A stretch of 37,266 nt of DNA from Nemertoderma westbladi (lineage: Eukaryota; Xenacoelomorpha; Nemertodermatida; Nemertodermatidae). This document shows positions 20,901 to 28,612 of this stretch, in pieces. Made by a program: the position numbers and the translations under genes. A model generated the notes under the pieces. That model saw only the letters and a program-made list of their open reading frames with translations, searched no databases and was not told the DNA's origin. Positions within the stretch are counted from its first letter, which is position 1; each line of letters starts with the position of its first letter. Where the stretch lies: contig JAUCBJ010003915.1 in NCBI GenBank assembly GCA_032718475.1, positions 1-37,266 on the forward strand. Reading direction: 5' to 3'.

Positions 20901-21107
20901 CTGATTCTGGTTATCATCCCGTTTATCGCTAAGGTCATCATATTTAACTTCAACGTCGGTTTGTCTATCGAGAACACATATTATTTGCTCAGCCCATATA
21001 TCTACGTGATATTTTGTTGCAATTCTGGAATAAATTTCTTTCTTTATTGGATTTATGTACCAGAGATGAGAAGAGCCATGAAGCAAACATTGTGTTGCTC
21101 AAAATGA
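11629..21107 (+). CDS. Rhodopsin-like (class A) seven-transmembrane receptor, four coding exons
   Basis: Exons 11629-11984, 12266-12372, 15496-15690 and 20827-21107 join to 939 nt, i.e. 312 residues plus stop, with GT-AG borders and matching phases. Family features in order: GN in TM1 (IIIFGNSIVIV); LAIADYIVG with D2.50 in TM2; the TM3 cysteine in PWHCAQQ; DRF in place of DRY, split by intron 1; TM4 across the exon 2/3 junction; CYD in extracellular loop 2; a TM5 proline in LIPTAAFG; TM6 with LVIIP but without CWxP; TM7 ending NSGINFFLYW in place of NPxxY. The C-tail is short (MRRAMKQTLCCSK) with two cysteines that could be palmitoylated. It should be a plasma-membrane receptor signalling through G proteins; the ligand is unknown. 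The style recalls divergent invertebrate orphan receptors. The gene spans 9.5 kb because introns 2 and 3 are full of repeats. Confidence 0.88.
12266..12372 (+). CDS. GPCR exon 2 (intracellular loop 2 and first half of TM4)
   Basis: Follows CCTCTAG and completes the DRF motif (FMAVMLPMVYP). It encodes KFMVFFLLTNFISMPSV and ends at CTGTGG|GTAAGTATC (phase 1). The last bases of this exon and the first bases of its intron are the sequence that is repeated about 122 times downstream. Confidence 0.88.
12373..15164 (+). repeat. 23-bp intronic minisatellite, ~122 copies, each carrying a 5' splice site
   Basis: The unit is GTAAGTATCAATGCC followed by AGCTGTGG. The first donor is at 12373 and the last at 15156, exactly 121 periods of 23, so the array has no net indel. 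The CTGTGG|GTAAGTATC of exon 2 is identical over 15 bases to the same part of the repeats. Recurrent variants are GTAATTATCACTGCC (about ten units, donor weakened) and GCAAGCTGTGAGTAAGT. Variants recur in the same order 345 bp (15 units) apart (13201 and 13546), so a higher-order repeat is present. It fills nearly 90% of intron 2. Confidence 0.97.
15496..15690 (+). CDS. GPCR exon 3 (end of TM4 to intracellular loop 3)
   Basis: Follows ATTATTCCAG and reads MTLAYMRPHVPTIAAICYDG then TM5 (LWTYIFLIPTAAFGVMAMVF) and GLKIRMQGKKMRSV. It ends at GTTG|GTAAGTG (phase 1). The preceding 330 bases of intron 2 (15165-15495) are ordinary AT-rich sequence. Confidence 0.88.
15731..15893 (+). mobile_element. 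LINE-A fragment, left half of a split copy (in GPCR intron 3)
   Basis: Matches 32259-32414 of the LINE-A copy. The protein reads RIDGCYTRLLRAALNISWRQ and then NTELYGTIPPVSTTL. It stops at GATTCA (15893). The next LINE-A bases (GTGGGCACTGC) appear only at 18183, so a 2.29-kb block (15894-18182) splits this copy. Confidence 0.85.
15920..15942 (+). repeat. Poly-G tract, (G)23
   Basis: An uninterrupted run of 23 G, preceded by GGGGGGAGGTTG-type sequence. It lies at the left edge of the block that splits the LINE-A copy. Length may be affected by assembly or replication slippage. Confidence 0.9.
15990..16065 (-). ncRNA. Hammerhead-ribozyme-like motif, Penelope-associated type
   Basis: On the minus strand, TGCC (16065-16062) is followed by CTGATGA (16061-16055), A, GGCC (16053-16050), a loop of about 44 nt, GGCC (16005-16002), GAAA (16001-15998), TATT and GGCA (15993-15990). 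TGCC pairs with GGCA (stem I), GGCC with GGCC (stem II), and GAAA-TATT gives the minimal A-U stem III with cleavage expected after the second U. This order matches the small hammerhead variants with vestigial stem III known from Penelope-like retroelements, some of which act as dimers. The stem II loop is unusually long and no Penelope protein is left nearby, so activity is uncertain. Confidence 0.55.
16151..16197. other. Three consecutive palindromes
   Basis: GTGACAGCTGTCAC is a perfect 14-bp palindrome (16151-16164). It overlaps ACCGGT (16163-16168), which is repeated at 16175-16180. TAGGTC (16180-16185) pairs with GACCTA (16192-16197). They may be the end structure of a mobile element; function unknown. 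Confidence 0.5.
16241..16318 (+). repeat. 39-bp direct duplication
   Basis: Two exact 39-bp copies (16241-16279 and 16280-16318), each starting CGAGTTATATAAATATATTA and ending GAGTCGCGTA, followed by a partial third (TAGTACCATTAGTCGCG). From here to 16523 nothing else is recognised. Confidence 0.9.
16524..17183 (+). repeat. 30-bp minisatellite, 22 copies, G-rich on the plus strand
   Basis: Each unit is GAGGGTGGGGTAATGGCATT followed by GCGTTAGTGC. Twenty-two units fit exactly between 16524 and 17183. The base after GTGCG alternates between A and T in places, giving a 60-bp higher-order pattern. Because 30 is divisible by three, both strands are open: GWGNGIALVR repeats on plus, PHPRTNAMPL on minus. 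The location inside intron 3 of the receptor argues against a protein. Each unit has GGGTGGGG, so adjacent units could form G-quadruplexes. The 17184-17272 tail is degenerate repeat-like sequence. Confidence 0.95.
17273..18183 (+). mobile_element. LINE-B fragment, truncated at both ends, fused to LINE-A
   Basis: Matches LINE-B 27258-28166 nearly base for base, from TGAAATTATTGCAGCAATCA to GGTGGACAG. It includes QGDTLAPFLFIIVVDY and LDFADDLGVLSES, with one stop at about 17599 in place of the glutamate codon of SSLEHAAS. The 3' end and (TAG) tail are missing; at CAG (18181-18183) it passes directly into LINE-A sequence, giving a chimeric frame (HGGQWALLAK). Confidence 0.92.
18184..18340 (+). 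mobile_element. LINE-A fragment, right half of the split copy
   Basis: Continues LINE-A exactly where 15893 stopped: GHCWRSKDEVIPDLLLWQPT then HGKRSRGRPA and LERDTELGRNEIATTME. It runs straight into the first unit of the 66-bp array, which is this LINE's own 3' end. Confidence 0.88.
18341..20404 (+). repeat. 66-bp minisatellite, ~31 copies, made of the LINE-A 3' terminus
   Basis: Each unit starts GAGAATCGGGAAGCCTGGAA, continues GGATCTCATTTCCACT and ends with CTCGACCTAGTAGTAG. The same sequence, once only, is the 3' end of the LINE-A copy at 32573-32640. Units differ by the number of TAG triplets and by small variants (CTATCC, CTGTCC, CTGCCC; one sub-family ends GACCTACTGTAGTAGTAG). The length is a multiple of three, so long ORFs appear (SGSLEGSHFHCPSSLDLVVV); in intron 3 they are very unlikely to be translated. 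Confidence 0.95.
20412..20575 (+). mobile_element. Second LINE-A 3' segment closing the 66-bp array
   Basis: From CAACCAACTCATGGAAAGCG to GACCTAGTA this repeats 18238 onward, including the shared variant ATAATATATATAGATC (the 32-kb copy has ATAACATATATAGATC). The array is therefore flanked by two near-identical LINE-A segments. From 20576 to 20826 the intron is unremarkable and AT-rich. Confidence 0.9.
20827..21107 (+). CDS. GPCR exon 4 (TM6, TM7, C-tail)
   Basis: Follows TTCCAACAG. Reads EAAESRYRAQLRVTKLMAIL, TM6, then TM7 YYLLSPYIYVIFCCNSGINF and ends MRRAMKQTLCCSK at TGA 21105-21107. Confidence 0.88.
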
Positions 21108-21149
21108 TAAATATATATCACAATTATCTATTTATCTTTTAAATATATA

Positions 21150-21155
21150 AATAAA
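21150..21155 (+). promoter_or_regulatory. Candidate polyadenylation signal of the GPCR gene
   Basis: AATAAA lies 43 bases after the receptor stop codon, the first of several overlapping AATAAA motifs (21150-21175). Confidence 0.5.
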
Positions 21156-21225
21156 TAAATAAAACAAAATAAATAGCGGCCTCTTCGACATACTTGAACA
21201 ACATTCTATTCGTTGAATCCTATTT

Positions 21226-21943
21226 AAATATAGTTTAATAATAAATATTATATAAGTTATAAATATAGTTTAATAATAAATATTATATAAGTTATAAATA
21301 TAGTTTAATAATAAATATTATATAAGTTACAAATATAGTTTAATAATAAATATTATATAAGTTATAAATATAGTTTAATAATAAATATTATATAAGTTAT
21401 AAATATAGTTTAATAATAAATATTATATAAGTTATAAATATAGTTTAATAATAAATATTATATAAGTTATAAATATAGTTTAATAATAAATATTATATAA
21501 GTTATAAATATAGTTTAATAATAAATATTATATAAGTTATAAATATAGTTTAATAATAAATATTATATAAGTTATAAATATAGTTTAATAATAAATATTA
21601 TATAAGTTATAAATATAGTTTAATAATAAATATTATATAAGTTATAAATATAGTTTAATAATAAATATTATATAAGTTATAAATATAGTTTAATAATAAA
21701 TATTATATAAGTTACAAATATAGTTTAATAATAAATATTATATAAGTTATAAATATAGTTTAATAATAAATATTATATAAGTTATAAATATAGTTTAATA
21801 ATAAATATTATATAAGTTATAAATATAGTTTAATAATAAATATTATATAAGTTACAAATATAGTTTAATAATAAATATTATATAAGTTATAAATATAGTT
21901 TAATACTAAATATTATATAAGTTATAAATATAGTTTAATAATA
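21226..21943 (+). repeat. 35-bp AT-rich tandem array, ~20 copies
   Basis: The unit is AAATATAGTTTAATAATAAA followed by TATTATATAAGTTAT. Copies are nearly identical (rare GTTAC for GTTAT, one TAATACTAA). It begins about 120 bases after the GPCR stop codon. No G or C apart from two G and an occasional C per unit. Confidence 0.95.
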
Positions 21944-22614
21944 ACACAAAATAAATTTTAAATAAATAAATATATATTAATTAATTTTATCTTCTATGCT
22001 TGTAATCACGCGTGTAATTTCACATAACACTGATGGAGGTCGTTGAACCGTAATGGATAGGTAATAATTAATTAAATTTAATAAACGCACGTGAAATAGC
22101 CGTATGATATTAGTGATGATCTTACTTAATGTAAGAGTAACAACAACAAATAATTCTATGTTTAGTTTAATTAGGAATTCCATAATATGGAATATTAAAC
22201 ATTTTATGTTGGTGCAATTATTAATAATAGCATAAAGAAACAATGTTAAAACAAATGATTAATTAATTCATGTTTTGCATATAAATTATGTTATAATGAT
22301 AATAATACCGCTTAGGATTCCTAGAATCTCTCTCACGCTTTACAGATTGAATTAATTCCAGGGTGTTTAAAATTTTTTTGTATTTCATTTATTTCTTTGA
22401 GTCAGACTTGGAGGGAAAACCGAGATTTCGTGAAATTTCCTAAAACTTAATGGGATATCCAACAGAGCTAACGCCATTTACATAGCTACGGTAGATTTGG
22501 TACTGTGGACCCTCTCTTTCATACATCTCCAGTATTTTTCGTGCTAAAATTTTCAAAAATTTTTATGACTCCCTAAAGTTAATTAAATATGCTTTCATGT
22601 CCGTATTTGTTTTT
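21944..22614. other. Intergenic, no feature recognised
   Basis: AT-rich, no credible ORF on either strand; the minus-strand ORF at 21977-22243 has no recognisable features. The right end may contain decayed Pao sequence. Confidence 0.45.
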
Positions 22615-22771
22615 GGTGATGGGAATTGTTTATGTAATTCGTTCGTGGATTCTGGAATAGTAGCATTAGAATCTGTTGTTGGTTGGCTATTATCTTGGAA
22701 AGTACATAAAGTAAATGGTAATTATCACAATGTATTCATGTTATCATTATCACAATCAGACAGACAATCAT
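22615..22771 (+). pseudogene. Pao-type element 2: end of the protease-like (DUF1758) region
   Basis: One frame from about 22615 reads GDGNCLCNSF then VDSGIVALESVVGWLLSWKV. The ..GWLLSG-like motif is what closes the DUF1758 aspartic-protease-like region upstream of the RT in BEL/Pao polyproteins. It is cut at about 22771 by a LINE-B copy. The assignment rests on this one motif and on the Pao RT that follows the LINE. Confidence 0.5.
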
Positions 22772-23382
22772 GACTTCTGTTACCTGGGATCATGGATCCG
22801 GAAGTCAGGTGAGGACCTTCGAATACGTAAGGGAAAGGCATGGGCAGCCTTGAATAGGCTTTGGATTTTGAAGTCACCGAGAATTAATCGGAAACTTAAG
22901 GTCCGATTATTTAGAGCAGCAGTAGTTCCAGTACTCCTCTATGGGATTCCATGCTGGGCTCTAACTGCTGAGGACACCAAATTTCTGGATGGCACATTCA
23001 CAAGAATGCTACGCCGGGTTCATTGTATCAAGTACAATGCACACATCTCCAACCAGACACTATATAACATTGGAGGTGTCTCATTGGTTCCCCCAAGCTT
23101 GACACTAGAACAAATTCGCCTCCGCTTTGCAGGACATTGCTTTCGCCGTGAGGACCAGCCAGTGCATAATCTTGTACTTTGGCAGCCTCATGGAGTGAAT
23201 AAGCATGGTGGACAGCCCATGACTTTCTTGAGACGCATCTTAAAGTACACTGGCCTTGAAGATGCGGATGATCTAGACAATATCATGGGTGATATGGAGT
23301 TGTGGCGGTGCAATTTTGTCGATAAGCCGGCACAGCATTCTTAAAAATGCAGCTGCAATGCAGCATGCCGATCCTAGTAGTA
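22772..23382 (+). mobile_element. LINE-B, 5'-truncated copy
   Basis: Begins GACTTCTGTTACCTGGGATC (cf. 27718), runs through KPAQHS and the 3' UTR AAAAATGCAGCTGCAATGCA, and ends CCTAGTAGTA. It carries private changes (RLWILKSPR, GIPCWALTAEDTKF). It interrupts Pao element 2; a target duplication is not evident. Confidence 0.92.
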
Positions 23383-23887
23383 TAAAAAGTTACATGAAAC
23401 AGTAAATCACAAAGAAGCAACAAACACGAGAGTTGTTAGTTATATTCCACATCATGGAGTAGTTAAGGAGTCCAAGGAATCAACTAAATTAAGGGTAGTT
23501 TTTAACGCATCAGCAAGATCAGCAACAAATGATCTCTCAGTAAATGATTGCTTAGATCCAGGGCCGAATGTTATGCTGAACATTTACGATCAATTGATGC
23601 AATATAGGTTGTATCCTATAGCTATAACAGCCGACATCGAACAGACTTTCCTTCGTTGTAAAATCAATGAAAATGACAGAGATGCCTTGAGCTTCCTTTG
23701 GGTCAGCGATATAAACTCAGTGCAAACCCGAATCCAAGCGTATAGGTACACAAGAGCATTATTTGGATTAACCTCATCCCAAAATATTCCTCATGATGTT
23801 ATACACCACCATTTAGATATTTTTCAATGAACGCATCAGAAAATGAATTTCGAGCAATAAATATATTGATAAATTTATTCGTAGATG
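23383..23887 (+). pseudogene. Pao-type element 2: reverse transcriptase, N-terminal half to the VDD box
   Basis: The frame runs KLHETVNHKEATNTRVVSYI, HHGVVKESKESTKLRVVFNA, NDCLDPGPNVM, then LYPIAITADIEQTFLR with the first catalytic aspartate, ENDRDALSFLWV and YTRALFGLTSS. The catalytic box is reached at VDD (23881-23889). A stop (TGA 23828) and a frame change precede it. This is a different lineage from the element at 1-4147. From here the coding sequence dissolves into a 49-bp tandem array. Confidence 0.9.
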
Positions 23888-25860
23888 ACTGAACCACTGG
23901 TTGCAGCAGCATCAAGGAGGACCATCAACTGTTTACTGATAGCCACTGGTTGCAGCAGCATCACGGAGGGCCATCAACTGTTTACTGATAGCCTCTGGTT
24001 GCAGCAGCATCAAGGAGGGCCATTAACTGTTTACTGATAGCCACTGGTTGCAGCAGCATCAAGGAGGGCCATCAACTGTTTACTGATAGCCACTGGTTGC
24101 AGCAGCATCAAGGAGGGCCATTAACTGTTTACTGATAGCCACTGGTTGCAGCAGCATCAAGGAGGACCATCAACTGTTTACTGATAGCCACTGGTTGCAG
24201 CAGCATCAAGGAGGACCATCAACTGTTTACTGAAAGCCACTGGTTGCAGCAGCATCAAGGAGGGCCATTAACTGTTTACTGATAGCCACTGGTTGCAGCT
24301 GCATCAAGGAGGACCATCAACTGTTTACTGATAGCCACTGGTTGCAGCAGCATCAAGGAGGGCCATTAACTGTTTACTGATAGCCACTGGTTGCAGCAGC
24401 ATCAAGGAGGACCATCAACTGTTTACTGATAGCCACTGGTTGCAGCAGCATCAAGGAGGGCCATTAACTGTTTACTGATAGCCACTGGTTGCAGCAGCAT
24501 CAAGGAGGACCATTAACTGTTTACTGATAGCCACTGGTTGCAGCAGCATCAAGGAGGACCATCAACTGTTTACTGATAGCCACTGGTTGCAGCAGCATCA
24601 AGGAGGACCATTAACTGTTTACTGATAGCCACTGGTTGCAGCAGCATCAAGGAGGACCATTAACTGTTTACTGATAGCCACTGGTTGCAGCAGCATCAAG
24701 GAGGACCATTAACTGTTTACTGATAGCCACTGGTTGCAGCAGCATCAAGGAGGGCCATCAACTGTTTACTGATAGCCACTGGTTGCAGCAGCATCAAGGA
24801 GGACCATTAACTGTTTACTGATAGCCACTGGTTGCAGCAGCATCAAGGAGGACCATTAACTGTTTACTGATAGCCACTGGTTGCAGCAGCATCAAGGAGG
24901 ACCATTAACTGTTTACGGATAGCCACTGGTTGCAGCAGCATCAAGGAGGACCATTAACTGTTTACTGATAGCCACTGGTTGCAGCAGCATCAAGGAGGAC
25001 CATTAACTGTTTACTGATAGCCACTGGTTGCAGCAGCATCAAGGAGGGCCATCAACTGTTTACCGATAGCCACTGGGTGCAGCAGCATCAAGGAGGGCCA
25101 TTAACTGTTTACTGATAGCCACTGGTTGCAGCAGCATCAAGGAGGACCATCAACTGTTTACTGATAGCCACTGGTTGCAGCAGCATCAAGGAGGACCATC
25201 AACTGTTTACTGATAGCCACTGGTTGCAGCTGCATCAAGGAGGACCATCAACTGTTTACTGATAGCCACTGGTTGCAGCAGCATCAAGGAGGGCCATCAA
25301 CTGTTTACCGATAGCCACTGGTTGCAGCAGCATCAAGGAGGGCCATTAACTGTTTACTGATAGCCACTGGTTGCAGCAGCATCAAGGAGGACCATCAACT
25401 GTTTACTGATAGCCACTGGTTGCAGCAGCATCAAGGAGGACCATTAACTGTTTACTGATAGCCACTGGTTGCAGCAGCATCAAGGAGGACCATCAACTGT
25501 TTACTGATAGCCACTGGTTGCAGCAGCATCAAGGAGGACCATCAACTGTTTACTGATAGCCACTGGTTGCAGCAGCATCAAGGTGGACCATCAACTGTTT
25601 ACTGATAGCCACTGGTTGCAGCAGCATCAAGGAGGGCCATTAACTGTTTACTGATAGCCACTGGTTGCAGCAGCATCAAGGAGGACCATTAACTGTTTAC
25701 TGATAGCCACTGGTTGCAGCAGCATCAAGGAGGACCATCAACTGTTTACTGATAGCCTCTGGTTGCAGCAGCATCAAGGAGGACCATCAACTGTTTACTG
25801 ATAGCCTCTGGTTGCAGCAGCATCAAGGAGGACCATTAACTGTTTACTGATAGCCACTGG
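23888..25860 (+). repeat. 49-bp minisatellite, ~40 copies, born inside the Pao RT gene
   Basis: Units start ACTGATAGCCACTGGTTGCA, continue GCAGCATCAAGGAGGACC and end ATCAACTGTTT. The first copy directly follows the VDD codons and reads TTGCSSIKEDHQLFTD, the normal continuation of the Pao RT. After the last copy (28526) the RT frame goes on with ARNILSKGGFNIRRW. ACTGA borders the ancestral segment on both sides (GACTGAACC and TTTACTGATGC), which suggests slippage between short direct repeats. G/A and C/T variants (GGGCCA/GGACCA, ATCAA/ATTAA) are scattered through the array. Confidence 0.95.
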
Positions 25861-28323
25861 TCAGGATTTTATCTCTGGAAATGGATTGTTTTCGGCTGGA
25901 ACCCAGTTCAAGAAGCGAACTGGAAAGCTATGGACTCATAGTGGACCCAGTGGTCACAAGTCCCAGATAGACCATATTCTGTTTCGTAGGAAATACAGGA
26001 GCTCTATACAAGACTGTAATGCATTTACACTTCGACCCTTCTCCAGTGATCACCGCCTTATTGTGGCCAAGGTAAGACTTAGTCTGCGTGCTAGCAGAAC
26101 AACGAAATCTGCCTTGCCGCGGCATGACTGGTCCTCTCTGTTGCAACAGCCAAGTGTGAGATCCAGCTTCACACTACAGCTGAGCAACAGGTATGAGGCT
26201 CTTGCCTCTGAGGCGGCAGATCATTGTGAGGGCTATACTGCCTTTACAGAAGCAGTTAAGTTAGCAGCTGCAGAAACAGTTCCTGTATACCCTCGAAACA
26301 GGAAAAGGGTCCCCTGGACTGACAACAAAATTCAGAAGTGCCGAAATGACCTTCATAAGGCGCAGAAAGAGTCCCGACTCAAACAGACTACAGCGGCCAA
26401 GAATGCAGTAAAAGCTGCATCTAGGTCCCTGAACAGGCAGTACTCTGTTAATCTACAGGAGCTAATAAACCAACAGGTTGATGCCATCAATGATGCTGAC
26501 GACAGCAGGCAATCATCCCAGGCATGGAAATCGATCAATCTGCTTACTGGGCGGAAAAGCCAACCAACCACCAAGGTTAAGGCTGAATCACCAGCCGATC
26601 GCCTCAATGGTTGGAAAGCCCACTTTGAAAAGCTCCTCAATAATGACAGGGTATTGCCTGATAACTTTATAGAAGTAAAAGTGTCTGAGTCTGTACTCCC
26701 AGATATTCCCATTGGCGATATCTCCTTTGCAGAAGTGAAGGCTGCTGCAAAGAGCATTAAGACCAATCGTGCCAGTGGAGTAGATGGTGTTCCCCCTGAG
26801 GTCTTTAAAATACCTGAGTGTTTAAAGCTCATCTATCCCATCATAGTAGACATGTACCGTACAACAAGAGTCCCACAAGAAATGAAAACAAATAAGTTGG
26901 TGCCAGTCCCCAAGAAGGGCAACCTAACACTTTTATTTTATTATATTTTATTATTGCACTCTATGGTTCTTTTCGGGGAATCTCATTGATCTCGATTGCT
27001 GCAAAACTATACAATAGAATTCTATTAAATCGCATCAGGGATCCCATTGAGAGACTGCTACGTGGAAATCAGAATGGGTTCCGTAAAGGTCGTGGGACCA
27101 TGGAGCCCATTTTGGCACTTAGAAGGATAATTGAAGAGATATCAAAAAAGAAAGACAGGCATCTGGCTGTTATCTTTGTTGACTTCTTCAAGGCCTTTGA
27201 TTCAGTCTCTCGCTCACGTATGTTCAGCATACTTTCATTATATGGGATTCCTGATGAAATTATTGCAGCAATCAGATCAGTATACGATGGTTCGACAACA
27301 TTTGTGTCTACTGTTGACGGTGACACAGAACCATTTGAAGTGTTATGGGGCGTACTCCAAGGAGACACGCTTGCACCATTCTTGTTCATTATTGTGGTTG
27401 ACTATGTTCTACGCATGTCCTTAGATCGTCATAATGATGATGGGGTGATGATAACTCCACCTACTGGCTCCAGAAGTCGAGGAAATCCTGCCAAGTACCT
27501 AACTGATCTAGACTTTGCTGATGACTTAGGAGTACTCTCAGAATCATTAGAGGGAGCCCAGCGGCTCCTCAGCTCATTAGAACATGCTGCTTCTAGTGTT
27601 GGTCTTTTTATCAACTCCAGAAAGACCAAAATTCTGACAGTTAACTTTGAAAGTCCTCAGCAAGTCTCTGATCGGATGAGCATAAGCTCAAAGGATGGTA
27701 TGCTTGAGCATGTGGACGACTTCTGTTACCTGGGATCATGGATCCGGAAGTCAGGTGAGGACCTTCGAATACGTAAGGGAAAGGCATGGGCAGCCTTGAA
27801 TAGGCTTTCCAGGATTTGGAAGTCACCTAGAATTAATCGGAAACTTAAGGTCCGATTATTTAGAGCTTCAGTAGTTCCAGTACTCCTCTACGGGAGTCCA
27901 TGCTGGGCTCTAACTGCTGAGGACACCAAATCTCTGGATGGCACATTCACAAGAATGCTACGCCGGGTACATTGTGTCAAGTACAATGCACACATCTCCA
28001 ACCAGACACTATATAACATTGGAGGTGTCTCATTGGTTCCCCCAAGCTTGACACTAGAACAAAATCGCCTCCGCTTTGCAGGACATTGCTTTCGCCGTGA
28101 GGACCAGCCAGTGCATAATCTTGTACTTTGGCAGCCTCATGGAGTGAATAAGCATGGTGGACAGCCCATGACTTTCTTGAGACGCATCTTAAAGGACACT
28201 GGCCTTAAACATGCGGATGATCTAGCAAATGTCATGGGTGATAGGGAGTTGTGGCGGTGCAATTTTGTTGACAAGCCGGCACAGCATTCTTAAAAATGCA
28301 GCTGCAATGCAGCATGCCGATCC

Positions 28324-28376
<53 letters not shown>
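25861..28376 (+). mobile_element. LINE-B, longest copy (endonuclease C-part, RT, 3' end), inserted in the 49-bp array
   Basis: The copy is flanked by an exact 12-bp duplication GATAGCCACTGG (25849-25860 and 28377-28388). It starts inside the AP-endonuclease domain (QIDHILFRR, then SSDHRLIVAKV). RT follows: KTNRASGVDGVPPEVFK, then a break at about 26930-26972, where an AT-rich stretch replaces a few codons and shifts the frame, then an intact 435-residue frame (26986-28293). That frame has motif A VDFFKAFDSV (Asp 66), QGDTLAP (125) and FADD (177-180), and ends with the C-terminal GHCFRREDQPVHNLVLWQPH block. The FADD and VDDFCYLGSWI style and the simple-repeat tail resemble the RTE clade. The tail is (TAG)n. 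Confidence 0.93.

Positions 28377-28377
<1 letters not shown>
28324..28377 (+). repeat. (TAG)18 tail of LINE-B
   Basis: About 18 perfect TAG triplets follow GCATGCCGATCC, replacing the poly-A tail of other LINE clades. Other LINE-B copies in the window have only two to four. Confidence 0.95.
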
Positions 28378-28526
28378 ATAGCCACTGGTTGCAGCAGCAT
28401 CAAGGAGGACCATTAACTGTTTACTGATAGCCACTGGTTGCAGCAGCATCAAGGAGGGCCATCAACTGTTTACTGATAGCCTCTGGTTGCAGCAGCATCA
28501 AGGAGGACCATCAACTGTTTACTGAT
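28377..28526 (+). repeat. 49-bp minisatellite, last ~3 copies
   Basis: The array resumes after the LINE-B insertion with the duplicated GATAGCCACTGG, runs three units and ends at ACTGAT, where Pao coding sequence continues. Confidence 0.95.
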
Positions 28527-28612
28527 GCTCGTAACATATTAAGCAAAGGCGGTTTCAACATACGCAGATGGAGAACAAATAATCCTGATTTGCAACATCG
28601 ATTTGATACTTA
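28526..28612 (+). pseudogene. Pao-type element 2: RT after the array
   Basis: Reads ARNILSKGGFNIRRWRTNN then PDLQHRF, the conserved segment 20-50 residues after the catalytic box in BEL/Pao RT. It ends in a stop where LINE-C begins. Confidence 0.85.

Noticed and set aside
27245-27260. CTGATGAAATT in LINE-B as a second hammerhead core
   Set aside because: It is RT coding sequence (IPDEIIA) and has neither a GAAA partner nor flanking stems.
12373-28526. The 23-bp and 49-bp arrays as CRISPR arrays
   Set aside because: No unique spacers: the whole unit repeats, and the context is a eukaryotic intron or retroelement.
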